From positions 1 through 64,000 of the forward strand of contig NZ_JRLB01000006.1 of the NCBI RefSeq assembly GCF_000764495.1: a stretch of DNA of 64,000 nt, written 5' to 3'. Below the pieces are notes generated by a model. That model was given only the letters and a program-made list of their open reading frames with translations, was not told where the DNA came from and searched no databases. The DNA is from Nitrincola sp. A-D6. GTDB taxonomy: Bacteria; Pseudomonadota; Gammaproteobacteria; Pseudomonadales; Balneatricaceae. Below are positions 19,481 to 30,298 of this stretch, piece after piece. Every line of letters begins with the position of its first letter. Positions within the stretch are counted from its first letter, which is position 1. Made by a program: the position numbers and the translations under genes.

Positions 19481-20140
19481 TCACCCCACTAAGAAAATCA
19501 CCAGTCGACGCGGTCCATGCGCACCCATCTGCAGTTTCTGTTCAATATCGGCACTGCGTGAAGGGCCGGTGATCATATTCACTGTGCGTGGCAGACCGGC
19601 CTGCTGTTCGCGCAAGCGAGCCCAGGCCTGTTCATACACCCCGACAATATCTTTACGCTGTAGCACCACCAGATGGTTATCCGGCAGAAAATTCAGCGTG
19701 GTAGGGCTATCCGGGCGGGAGTAAAGCATGAGTGTGCCGGTTTCGGCTATACCGAGAAACGCACTTGTCAGGCTGGCCAGGTCACCGGCCAGGGCTACAC
19801 CGTCACGTACTTTCAGGCTGTCGGGCAGTTGCTGGCGCAGCGACTTGAGTGATGCATCTGTTGCCATCACCAGCTCGTCAATTCCTGTTGCATCGAGCCA
19901 TTCGGCTACGGCGGCAGGCAATGCGCTGGCCTGTTTTAACTCAATCACTTCAGCTGCGGCTTCGCGGGCCATTTCAATAAATAGTGCCTGAGTTTGTGCC
20001 TCAGGTAGTTGTGCGCGCGCGGGTATCAGGTTGGCGGCATGGGTAGCGATGCGTGTTGCCACGCGTGTCTTTTCGGCTTCAGTCGCTTGCGTACGGCCTA
20101 AACCGCGGCGAATATTACCCAGAATTTCTGCTTTACTCAT
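19481..20140 (-). CDS. lutC: L-lactate utilisation protein LutC
   Basis: LUD-domain subunit of the LutABC L-lactate dehydrogenase complex, which oxidises lactate to pyruvate. I start it at MSKAEIL, whose ATG overlaps the lutB stop (ATGA); an upstream in-frame ATG exists but lies inside lutB. 219 residues. The GIAETGTLMLYS block and LPDNHLVVLQRKDIV are characteristic of the family, as is the C-terminal TGPSRSADIEQKLQMGAHGP. Third gene of the operon. Confidence 0.93.
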   Translation of the reverse strand: MSKAEILGNIRRGLGRTQATEAEKTRVATRIATHAANLIPARAQLPEAQTQALFIEMAREAAAEVIELKQASALPAAVAEWLDATGIDELVMATDASLKSLRQQLPDSLKVRDGVALAGDLASLTSAFLGIAETGTLMLYSRPDSPTTLNFLPDNHLVVLQRKDIVGVYEQAWARLREQQAGLPRTVNMITGPSRSADIEQKLQMGAHGPRRLVIFLVG

Positions 20141-21555
20141 GATGATTTCCCCGCTTTCTGTTTTTCCTGCCACTGCTGCATAAAGGTTTTACCACTCGGT
20201 GCAGGCATCTCCCGACCATCAGTCCAGCCACCTGCCAGGGGCAGTTTACTGATACGGCCTTTTTTGCCCGCCATCAGCCGCAGTGCACGACTGCTCAGGG
20301 AGGTTACTGTGCGGTACAGGGCCGGGCGTTTGGCCAGATAACCCCAAATCCCCAGGCCCCAGCGTGCCGTGCGGGGTGTCAGGTGTTTTTCAAACTCATT
20401 TTTGCGCCAGTGCCGCATCAGTTTGGGCAGGGGGATACGTACCGGGCAAACCGATTCGCACTTGCCGCAGAAGGTCGATGCATTTGGCAGCAGCGCGGCG
20501 TTCTCTATGCCGATCATCTGCGGGGTTAGTACGGAGCCCATCGGGCCAGGGTAAACCCAGCCATAGCTGTGACCCCCTATGGCGCCATACACAGGGCAAT
20601 GGTTCATGCAGGCGGCACAACGGATACAGCGCAGCATCTCCTGTAACTCCGTGCCAACCATATCGCTACGACCGTTATCGACCAGTACCACATGAAACTC
20701 TTCCGGACCATCCTGATCGCCTGGGCGACGTGGGCCGGTGGAGAGGGTGTTGTAGACGGTAAATTCCTGCCCTGTGGCTGAGCGTGCCAGCAGACGTAGA
20801 AACAGGGTCATATCTTCTAGCGTGGGCACTACCTTCTCAATAGAGGTCACAACAATATGGGTTTTTGGCAGGGTCTGGGTCAGATCGCCGTTGCCTTCGT
20901 TGGTGACAATAATGCTGGAGCCGGTTTCGGCAATCAGAAAGTTGGCACCAGTAATGCCGACATCAGCGGCAACAAACTTGGTGCGTAACTCTTCGCGTGC
21001 TTCCTGCATCAGCACCGCCGGGTCCATGGACTTGGGTTTGTGATGATGCTGATGGAAGGTTTCCGATACATCTTCCAGGTTTAAATGGATCGCTGGGGCG
21101 ATGATATGGCTGGGGTGTTCACCGCGCAATTGCAGGATGTATTCACCCAAATCCGTTTCCACTGGAGTGACACCGTTGGCCTGGAGATAATCATTCAGGT
21201 TTATCTCTTCGGTAACCATGGATTTACCCTTGGTCACGGTTTTGGCGTCTTTGTCTTTACAGATTTTCAGAATGGTTTCGCGCGCCTCTTCGGCAGTGCG
21301 GCACCAGTGCACATGCCCACCATTTTCTATTACCTTGGCTTCAAAGGTTTCCAGGTAGATATCCAGGTGTTCGATAATATGGTTCTTCAGATCACGCGCA
21401 TCATCGCGCAACTGATCAAATTCCGGCAGGCGCGCCATGGCCGCCGCGCGTTTGTGTGGAAAACCGGTTTTAACGTTACCCAGGGCTTTCTGCAGGCCGA
21501 CATCCTGCAAAGCTATGCGTGCGTTGGCTTTAAAATCGGGGCTTGTAATTTGCAT
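20137..21555 (-). CDS. lutB: L-lactate utilisation iron-sulphur protein LutB
   Basis: 472 residues: an N-terminal LUD domain followed by a ferredoxin-like domain with two clusters. The cysteines are in CIRCAACMNHCPVYG (near residue 310) and CGKCESVCPVRIP (near 360), both with the CxxCxxCxxxCP logic of 4Fe-4S clusters, the second in a shortened form. It passes electrons from lactate oxidation. 12 bp lie between lutA and this gene, with GGAGC as the ribosome site; it overlaps lutC by four bases. Confidence 0.95.
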   Translation of the reverse strand: MQITSPDFKANARIALQDVGLQKALGNVKTGFPHKRAAAMARLPEFDQLRDDARDLKNHIIEHLDIYLETFEAKVIENGGHVHWCRTAEEARETILKICKDKDAKTVTKGKSMVTEEINLNDYLQANGVTPVETDLGEYILQLRGEHPSHIIAPAIHLNLEDVSETFHQHHHKPKSMDPAVLMQEAREELRTKFVAADVGITGANFLIAETGSSIIVTNEGNGDLTQTLPKTHIVVTSIEKVVPTLEDMTLFLRLLARSATGQEFTVYNTLSTGPRRPGDQDGPEEFHVVLVDNGRSDMVGTELQEMLRCIRCAACMNHCPVYGAIGGHSYGWVYPGPMGSVLTPQMIGIENAALLPNASTFCGKCESVCPVRIPLPKLMRHWRKNEFEKHLTPRTARWGLGIWGYLAKRPALYRTVTSLSSRALRLMAGKKGRISKLPLAGGWTDGREMPAPSGKTFMQQWQEKQKAGKSS

Positions 21556-21567
21556 GTCCGGCTCCTG

Positions 21568-22362
21568 TTACAGCGATTTGCCAAGGGCATAGGCGGACTC
21601 GCCCAGTGCCGGTTGTGAGGTCATGTCTGCCAGTACTTCCACTATGTGGCGCACGGCTACGGGTTTGCCTTCACGCTGCAGTTTGCCAGCCATATTCAGC
21701 AGACATCCCAGATCGCCACCCAGCAGGGTTTGTGCACCCGACTGGCTGATGTTGTCGGTTTTGTTGCCGACCATGCGATTAGAAATTTCCGGATATTTGA
21801 CACAGAAGGTGCCGCCGAAACCACAGCAGGTTTCGCTCTCTTCCATATCTTTCAGCTCAACCCCGTCCAACTGAGCCAGTAGCTGGCGTGGTTGCTGCTT
21901 AATACCCAGCTCACGCAGTCCTGAGCAGGAGTCATGATAAGTGACGCTGCCGTTGAACTGACTGCTGAACTGATCAAATTTCAGAATATCTACCAGAAAG
22001 GCGGTGATTTCGAAGGCACGTGCTTTAAGGGCGATGGCGCGGGCTTTCCAGGGATCTGCATCACTGAACAGCTCCGGATAGTGGTGCAGCATGCTGATGC
22101 AGGAACCCGAAGGGGCGACGACATATTCGTAGCCATCCAGCGCCGCAATAGTCTGGCGGGCAATGTCGGCTGAGGTATTGAAGTCGCCGCTGTTAAAAGC
22201 GGGTTGGCCGCAGCAGGTTTGTTGCTGCGGGACTTCGACCCGGCATCCGGCCATTTCCAGCAGTTTGATGGTGGCGAAGCCCACTTCAGGGCGGTAGAGA
22301 TCAGTCAGGCAGGTGACAAACAGGCCGACAACAGGTTGACTCTTATTATCTTTCACACGCAT
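21568..22362 (-). CDS. lutA: L-lactate utilisation protein LutA
   Basis: 264 residues with two cysteine-rich CCG domains as in glycolate oxidase GlcF and heterodisulfide reductase subunits: QQQTCCGQPAFNSG in the first half and ESETCCGFGGTFCVKYPEIS in the second. These hold the cluster used in lactate oxidation together with LutB and LutC. First gene of the operon; its promoter region is shared with the divergent regulator gene. Confidence 0.95.
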   Translation of the reverse strand: MRVKDNKSQPVVGLFVTCLTDLYRPEVGFATIKLLEMAGCRVEVPQQQTCCGQPAFNSGDFNTSADIARQTIAALDGYEYVVAPSGSCISMLHHYPELFSDADPWKARAIALKARAFEITAFLVDILKFDQFSSQFNGSVTYHDSCSGLRELGIKQQPRQLLAQLDGVELKDMEESETCCGFGGTFCVKYPEISNRMVGNKTDNISQSGAQTLLGGDLGCLLNMAGKLQREGKPVAVRHIVEVLADMTSQPALGESAYALGKSL

Positions 22363-22456
22363 TCCTCAGAGAACCGTAGAACAAAAAGCGGTAAACCGCC
22401 GTACATCACTACAAGATAGGCGAGGGAGCGCGTAAAATAAACACTAACCCCTAAAG

Positions 22457-22467
22457 TGGTCTGACCA
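22457..22467. promoter_or_regulatory. FadR-family operator between lutA and its regulator
   Basis: TGGTCTGACCA, an inverted repeat of the form TGGTnnnACCA, which is the core bound by GntR/FadR-family regulators such as PdhR and LldR. It lies 95 bp upstream of lutA and 11 bp upstream of the regulator start, so it could control both directions. Confidence 0.6.
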
Positions 22468-22477
22468 AGGTGGCGGC

Positions 22478-23173
22478 TTGAAACGCAATGAACCCCTAAG
22501 TACTCAAAATGCGCTGCTGCAGCAACTCACCGGCTTATCGCCACGGGTGAGTTGATTCCTGGTGCCCGGCTGCCATCTGAGCGGACACTGGCTGCGGCGC
22601 ATAGCGTGTCGCGTGCGAGTGTGCGTCAGGCGCTGCAGGCGTTGCAGGGGCAGGATTTGATAGAAACCCGTCATGGTGGGGGGAGTCGCTGCTTTAATTT
22701 GCTGCAAGCGCATCTGGATCTGCCCAGTCGGGTGCCGACAGTCGTGCCCTGCAGCTTGAGGTAATGGAGGTGCGGGCCTTGTTGGAAGGCGAGGCGGCCT
22801 ATTATTGTGCTTTACGTGCCAGCGATGCGCAGCTGGCGGCATTGGCGACCGAGTATCAGGCCATGCAGCGGCGTAATCAGGGCAAATCCACTCTGCATAA
22901 AGCCAAGGAAGACTTAACCTTTCATATGATGATTGCCGAATCGAGTCATCACTTGCTGGTAGTGAGTTTCAGTCAGCTATTTTATGCGCGCTATTTTAAT
23001 GCCATACATCAGCACTATCGACCACGCTGAAGCGTTATGGGCGTTATCCGGAGGGTATAGGGCAGCAGCATGACAAAATACACCGCGCGATCCAGGCGCG
23101 TAATGCGGAGCAGGCGCGTACACAAGCCCGAGAGCATATTCTGTATACGCGCCGTTTGTTGGAAAAAGCCTAG
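22478..23173 (+). CDS. GntR/FadR-family regulator of the lut operon (frameshifts)
   Basis: Transcription factor of about 231 residues read through three frame changes, near 22534 (GGCTT for GGCCTT), 22740 and 23025. The N-terminal winged helix shows TGELIPGARLPSERTLAAAHSVSRASVRQALQAL, given here only by name of its key blocks GARLPSER and SRASVRQAL. The C-terminal FCD domain has EVRALLEGEAAYYC, FHMMIAESSHH and the end REHILYTRRLL, which normally binds a carboxylate such as lactate. I take the TTG at 22478 after AAGGTGG as start. Divergent orientation to lutABC and the palindrome before it fit an LldR-type role. Confidence 0.75.
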
Positions 23174-23188
23174 CCTTGCCTGATATGG

Positions 23189-24884
<1,696 letters not shown>

Positions 24885-24920
24885 TTAACTGAGTACAGAG
24901 CCAAGTTTACGCGCTTGTCA

Positions 24921-25009
24921 GCGCAATAGGGTTGCTAAATCAGGTTTGTTTGCTGAGTTTGCGCAATTATAGTGTTGAGTATTACTATTAGGGTTATAAA
25001 TTATTGCGC
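24921..25009. promoter_or_regulatory. Three GCGCAAT words between leuA and the Lrp-type gene
   Basis: GCGCAAT occurs at 24921-24927 and 24961-24967, and inverted as ATTGCGC at 25003-25009, in a 167-bp divergent promoter region that is otherwise AT-rich. Spacing is about 40 bp, close to four helical turns. It could be a binding array for the adjacent Lrp/AsnC regulator, which binds as octamers; this is inference from position and repetition. Confidence 0.35.
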
Positions 25010-25030
25010 TAACTGGTTTTTGGGTGATGT

Positions 25031-25510
25031 ATGAATGTTGAACTGGATCGTTTTGATATAAAAATATTGCAGTGGTTGCAGGTTGATGCCTCTATCTCCA
25101 ATCAGGAGCTGGCTGACCGCATTGGACTCACCGCCGCACCCTGTTCCCGGCGGGTCAAGCAGCTGCTGGATAGTGGTGTGATCGAGCGTCAGGTAGTGCG
25201 GGTGAACGAGCGTAAAGTGGGGCTGAATCTGATTGCAATGCTGCATATCATTATGGATAAGCATATCCCTGAGCGCTTTGAAGCCTTCGAAGCCGCCATT
25301 GCCGATATTCCTGAGGTGATGGAATGCTACCTGATCACCGGTCATGATGCCGACTACCAGCTCAAAGTCGCCGTCGCCGATATGGACAGCTACCACGATA
25401 TCCTGCTGGGGAAAATCACCCGCATCACTGGAGTGAGTGGGGTTAAATCATCTTTCATCATGCGTAAGGTGGTCGATACTACGGCGGTGCCGTTGCATTA
25501 TATTAGGTAG
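25031..25510 (+). CDS. Lrp/AsnC-family transcriptional regulator
   Basis: 159 residues. An N-terminal winged helix (DRFDIKILQWLQVDASISNQ start, then ELADRIGLTAAPCSRRVKQL) is followed by the RAM effector domain with ECYLITGHDADYQLKV, the amino-acid-sensing loop. The FDIKIL opening is universal in the family. Divergent from leuA, suggesting control of leucine synthesis or self-regulation. It cannot be assigned to global Lrp: the E. coli protein differs in several positions of the helix. Confidence 0.93.
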   Translation: MNVELDRFDIKILQWLQVDASISNQELADRIGLTAAPCSRRVKQLLDSGVIERQVVRVNERKVGLNLIAMLHIIMDKHIPERFEAFEAAIADIPEVMECYLITGHDADYQLKVAVADMDSYHDILLGKITRITGVSGVKSSFIMRKVVDTTAVPLHYIR

Positions 25511-25524
25511 CTGTCTTAGTAGTA

Positions 25525-25638
25525 GAGCGGGGCAGTATGACGGGTTTTGCCTGACACGCCATAAACTCATCCCTGAGGGCTCACTGCCGCCATCCCTGGC
25601 GGCAGAGGTCAGGCAAAACCCATCACACCGCCCCGCTT
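25525..25638 (+). repeat. Hairpin repeat copy C
   Basis: An outer stem of 31 bp with four mismatches (25525-25555 with 25608-25638) encloses a core almost identical to copy A, beginning TGACACGCCATAAACTCATC, with an inner CTGCCGCC/GGCGGCAG hairpin around CATCCCT. It starts 15 bp after the Lrp-type stop and could end that transcript, although no T tract follows. Confidence 0.85.
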
Positions 25639-25728
25639 GATAGCGCGGTGCCTAAGGAAAACACTGATGGCACCCAGTTCAAATAATGGCTTAGCTTTTG
25701 TTTAGCCGTTGGCACGAGATCCTTGGGA

Positions 25729-25830
25729 GGGTGTGCTGCTCGCTATGTCTGACTGTCTGCTGCCAGGACGGCAGCAGCCAAGCGGTCAGGGATGACGAAA
25801 AGCGTGTCAGACATAGTGAGTAGCGCACCC
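25729..25830 (-). repeat. Hairpin repeat copy D (inverted)
   Basis: An outer stem of 25 bp with three mismatches (25729-25753 with 25806-25830) around a core that on the minus strand starts TGACACGCTTTTCGTCATCC, like copy B. The inner hairpin is CTGCTGCC/GGCAGCAG, which differs from copy B (CTGCCGCC) by paired changes that keep it complementary. It faces copy C across 90 bp of unrelated sequence. Confidence 0.85.
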
Positions 25831-25903
25831 GTACCACAACCGAGATTCCATACGGATTTACTGCATCCGCACCACCAACGCTAGAAAATCAGCCCAAAAT
25901 CTG

Positions 25904-25909
25904 TATAAT
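25904..25909 (+). promoter_or_regulatory. Candidate -10 box upstream of thrS
   Basis: A consensus TATAAT lies 99 bp before the thrS start. No good -35 box is found at 16-18 bp, so the element is tentative. The leader that would follow contains a CACAT/ATGTG hairpin at about 25956-25970 and an AAGGAC ribosome site before the ATG. Confidence 0.4.
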
Positions 25910-26008
25910 ATTCACCCGCTGTACTTGGTTTGTACGGCTTTTTATTTTCCAGCATTCACATGCTTATGTGGCCTGTCGTAGGGGTCACCACTAAGATAAG
26001 GACTAAAC

Positions 26009-27925
26009 ATGCCCGTAATTACGCTTCCGGACGGCAGTTCGCGCCAGTTCGATCACCCCGTTTCTGTATTTGATGTCGCCGCTGATATTGGCGCAGGTCT
26101 GGCCAAAGCCGCCTTGGCCGGTAAGGTTAATGGTGAATTGGTTGATACCAGTTATACCATCGACACAGATGTTCAATTGGCCATCGTCACGGCACGAGAC
26201 GAAGAGGGCGTGGATGTTATCCGCCATTCGTGTGCCCACTTGATGGCTATGGCAGTACAGGATCTGTTTCCGGGTGCCCAGGTCACCATCGGTCCGGTGA
26301 TCGACAACGGCTTCTACTATGACTTTGCCTATGAACGTCCGTTTACCCCGGAAGATCTGGAGAAAATCGAAGCGCGCATGCATGCGCTGTCGAAGCAGAA
26401 TCTGCCGGTCGAACGTTCCTTGATGAGCCGTGATGAAGCGGTGGCACTGTTTGAAGAGATGGGCGAGTCCTACAAGGTTGAGATCATCAGTGATATCCCT
26501 TCAGACCAGCCGCTGTCCTTCTATAAGCAGGGTGAATTCCTCGACCTGTGTCGTGGTCCACACGTGCCTTCAACCGGTCACATTAAAGTCTTCAAGCTGA
26601 TGAAGGTTGCGGGTGCCTACTGGCGTGGTAATTCTGACAATGAAATGCTGCAGCGTATTTATGGTACCGCCTGGGGCGATAAGAAAGATCTGAAAGACTA
26701 CCTGTTCCGGTTAGAAGAAGCGGAGAAGCGTGACCACCGCAAGCTGGGTAAGTCACTGCATCTGTTCCATATGCAGGAAGAAGCGCCGGGTATGGTGTTT
26801 TGGCATCCGCATGGCTGGACAGTGTATCAGCAGATTGAACAGTACATGCGTGCCAAGCAGATCAAACATGGCTATCAGGAAATCAAAACGCCGATGGTGG
26901 TTGAGCGTTCCCTATGGGAAAAATCCGGACACTGGGATAAATTCCACGAAGAAATGTTCACCACGCATTCCGAAAGTCGCGACTTTGCCATCAAGCCAAT
27001 GAACTGTCCCTGCCATGTGCAGGTGTTCAATCAGGGGCTGCGTTCGTATCGTGATCTGCCGCTGCGTTTGGCTGAGTTTGGTTCCTGTCATCGTAATGAA
27101 CCCTCCGGTGCGCTGCATGGCATTATGCGTGTACGGGGATTTGTGCAGGATGACGCGCATATTTTCTGTGCGGAAAACACCATTCAGAAAGAAGTGGCCG
27201 ATTTCATCAATTTCCTGCATGAAGTCTATAACGATTTTGGCTTCACCAATGTCATCTATAAGCTATCCACCCGTCCGGAAAAACGTGTGGGTTCGGATGA
27301 AAGCTGGGATAAAGCTGAAAAGGCTCTGGCAGATGCGCTGAATGCGGCCGGTCTGGATTGGGATGAGTTACCTGGTGAAGGTGCTTTTTACGGACCGAAA
27401 ATCGAATTTTCGCTCAAGGATTGCCTGGGGCGTGTGTGGCAATGTGGCACGATTCAGGTGGATTTCTCCATGCCAGGGCGCCTTGGAGCACAATTTGTTA
27501 ACGAAGTAGGCGATAGAGAAGTGCCTGTTATGTTACATCGTGCTATCCTAGGCTCCTTCGAGCGGTTTATCGGTATTCTGATCGAACACTATGCAGGTGC
27601 TTTGCCAGTTTGGTTGAGTCCTGTTCAAGCGGTGTTGTTGAATATTACCGATAAACAGGCAGATTTTTGCCAGAAAGTGAACGAAAAACTGCAAGAAGCA
27701 GGAATACGTTCACAGATAGACTTGAGAAACGAGAAGATCGGCTTTAAAATCCGCGAGCACACTTTGCAGAAAGTCCCTTACCTCTTGGTAATGGGCGATA
27801 AAGAAGTGGAATCCGGAACCGTAGCAGTGCGTACGCGCTCCGGTCAGGATCTAGGCAGTCTTCCCGTTGATGCGCTGATCGAACTACTGAAATCAGACAT
27901 CAGCCGCAAGTCGGCTCAAGAATAA
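26009..27925 (+). CDS. thrS: Threonine-tRNA ligase
   Basis: Charges tRNA-Thr and edits mischarged serine. 638 residues, full length and intact. Order: TGS domain (about 1-61), editing domain with [13 protein letters not shown] and [11 protein letters not shown], class II core with [10 protein letters not shown] (zinc Cys), motif 2 [17 protein letters not shown], motif 3 [19 protein letters not shown], and the C-terminal anticodon-binding domain. AAGGAC precedes the ATG. It heads the translation cluster, with infC starting 23 bp later. Confidence 0.98.
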   Translation: MPVITLPDGSSRQFDHPVSVFDVAADIGAGLAKAALAGKVNGELVDTSYTIDTDVQLAIVTARDEEGVDVIRHSCAHLMAMAVQDLFPGAQVTIGPVIDNGFYYDFAYERPFTPEDLEKIEARMHALSKQNLPVERSLMSRDEAVALFEEMGESYKVEIISDIPSDQPLSFYKQGEFLDLCRGPHVPSTGHIKVFKLMKVAGAYWRGNSDNEMLQRIYGTAWGDKKDLKDYLFRLEEAEKRDHRKLGKSLHLFHMQEEAPGMVFWHPHGWTVYQQIEQYMRAKQIKHGYQEIKTPMVVERSLWEKSGHWDKFHEEMFTTHSESRDFAIKPMNCPCHVQVFNQGLRSYRDLPLRLAEFGSCHRNEPSGALHGIMRVRGFVQDDAHIFCAENTIQKEVADFINFLHEVYNDFGFTNVIYKLSTRPEKRVGSDESWDKAEKALADALNAAGLDWDELPGEGAFYGPKIEFSLKDCLGRVWQCGTIQVDFSMPGRLGAQFVNEVGDREVPVMLHRAILGSFERFIGILIEHYAGALPVWLSPVQAVLLNITDKQADFCQKVNEKLQEAGIRSQIDLRNEKIGFKIREHTLQKVPYLLVMGDKEVESGTVAVRTRSGQDLGSLPVDALIELLKSDISRKSAQE

Positions 27926-27948
27926 AGAATTCGTCAGGAGATAGTGCT

Positions 27949-28485
27949 ATCAGGCGTGATAACAAAAGAGGTGGCCGTGCGCCGTTGCCACCCATTAATG
28001 AAAATATCCGTGCAACCGAACTGCGCTTAATTGCCGCAGACGGTGCACAGGTTGGTATCGTAACGATTGATCAGGCGCTTGAGCTCGCTCTCGCGTCTGA
28101 ACTTGACCTGGTTCAGATCTCTGATTCTGATCCCATCGTCTGTAAGATCATGGACTATGGTAAGCATCAGTATGAACTGAAGAAAAAAGCAAATGAGGCT
28201 AAGAAAAAACAGACTCAGATGCAGGTCAAGGAAGTGAAATTCCGTCCCGGTACGGATGAAGGGGATTATCAGGTAAAACTGCGCAACCTGATACGTTTCC
28301 TTGAAAGCGGAGACAAAACCAAGGTAACCCTTAGGTTTCGTGGTCGTGAGATGGCTCACCAGGAGCTGGGTATGCAATTGTTGCAGCGGATCGAAGCTGA
28401 TCTGTCTGAATTCGGCATTGTAGAACAGCATCCGAAAATGGAAGGTCGTCAAATGGTCATGGTTGTTGCTCCGAAGAAGAAATAG
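27949..28485 (+). CDS. infC: Translation initiation factor IF-3, AUC start
   Basis: Binds the 30S subunit and checks start codon and initiator tRNA. 178 residues if started at the ATC at 27949 ([20 protein letters not shown]), against 180 in E. coli. This includes the conserved basic N-terminus that any ATG, GTG or TTG start would cut off. AGGAG lies eight bases upstream. Other infC genes use AUU or AUC so that IF-3 represses its own message by rejecting the poor start codon; this fits. Blocks: [26 protein letters not shown] [15 protein letters not shown], and [15 protein letters not shown]. Confidence 0.93.
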   Translation: MRRDNKRGGRAPLPPINENIRATELRLIAADGAQVGIVTIDQALELALASELDLVQISDSDPIVCKIMDYGKHQYELKKKANEAKKKQTQMQVKEVKFRPGTDEGDYQVKLRNLIRFLESGDKTKVTLRFRGREMAHQELGMQLLQRIEADLSEFGIVEQHPKMEGRQMVMVVAPKKK

Positions 28486-28500
28486 TCATCCAGGCTGCAG

Positions 28501-28547
28501 ACCCGCCCGCCACACAGTCATCTGAGTGGCGGGCGGGTTTTGTTGTT
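28501..28547 (+). terminator. Terminator/attenuator between infC and rpmI
   Basis: ACCCGCCCGCCAC at 28501-28513 pairs without mismatch with GTGGCGGGCGGGT at 28526-28538, followed by a TTTTGTTGTTT tail. This is a strong intrinsic terminator. Located between infC and the ribosomal protein genes, it would let transcription of rpmI-rplT be uncoupled from infC or be partly read through. Confidence 0.85.
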
Positions 28548-28590
28548 TCGCGTGTGACTGATTAATAAACGAATGCGTGGAGTGAAAGTA

Positions 28591-28785
28591 ATGCCAAAGA
28601 TTAAAACTGTCCGCGGTGCGGCAAAGCGTTTCAAAAAAACTGCGAATGGCATCAAGCACAAGCAGTCCTTTAAAAGCCACATTCTGACCAAGAAGAGCAC
28701 CAAGCGTAAGCGTCAGCTGCGCCCGATGATGCAGGTTCACGAGAGTGATGTGAAACTTGTTAAACGTATGCTCCCGACACTTTAA
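28591..28785 (+). CDS. rpmI: 50S ribosomal protein L35
   Basis: 64-residue basic protein starting [17 protein letters not shown], the family's invariant beginning; an in-frame ATG 18 bases upstream is rejected because of this. GGAGTG precedes the start. Ends with the family's RMLP-type sequence. Followed by rplT 44 bp later; L20 is known in enterics to repress translation of this gene through the leader. Confidence 0.97.
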   Translation: MPKIKTVRGAAKRFKKTANGIKHKQSFKSHILTKKSTKRKRQLRPMMQVHESDVKLVKRMLPTL

Positions 28786-28829
28786 GTGTTACTTGAGTCA
28801 AGACTGAAATTTTATAGGAAGGAAATGTT

Positions 28830-29186
28830 ATGCCTCGCGTAAAACGTGGTGTTGTGGCGCGTCGTCGTCATAAGAAAATTCTGAAACTGGCCAAGGGTTA
28901 CTATGGTGCCCGTAGCCGTGTATTCCGTGTAGCCAAACAGGCGGTTATCAAAGCCGGTCAGTATGCTTACCGTGACCGTCGTCAACGTAAGCGTCAGTTC
29001 CGTGCTCTGTGGATCGCTCGTATCAATGCGGCCGCACGTATTAATGGTCTGTCTTACAGCCGTTTCATTGCTGGTCTGAAAAAAGCCAACATTGAAATCG
29101 ACCGTAAAGTGCTGGCTGATCTGGCTGTGAATCAGCAGAATGCCTTCGCTGCCGTGGTTGAAAAGGCCAAAGTAGCGCTGGCGTAA
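28830..29186 (+). CDS. rplT: 50S ribosomal protein L20
   Basis: 118 residues, the normal length. Starts [20 protein letters not shown], with the long basic N-terminal helix that threads 23S rRNA, followed by the globular part [17 protein letters not shown]. It is needed for 50S assembly and is the autogenous repressor of the rpmI-rplT unit. AGGAAGG sits seven bases before the ATG. Confidence 0.98.
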   Translation: MPRVKRGVVARRRHKKILKLAKGYYGARSRVFRVAKQAVIKAGQYAYRDRRQRKRQFRALWIARINAAARINGLSYSRFIAGLKKANIEIDRKVLADLAVNQQNAFAAVVEKAKVALA

Positions 29187-29225
29187 GCCAACACCCACCT
29201 ATTGGTAGGTTAGAAACTGACAGAT

Positions 29226-30256
<1,031 letters not shown>

Positions 30257-30298
30257 GTCGCCGTCATCGTCAGCTTTAAGGATTAACAGGAAAGAACA

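Noticed and set aside
20283..20762. Open frame of 159 codons opposite lutB
   Set aside because: Cys- and Arg-rich low-meaning translation that mirrors the codon use of lutB; no start signal.
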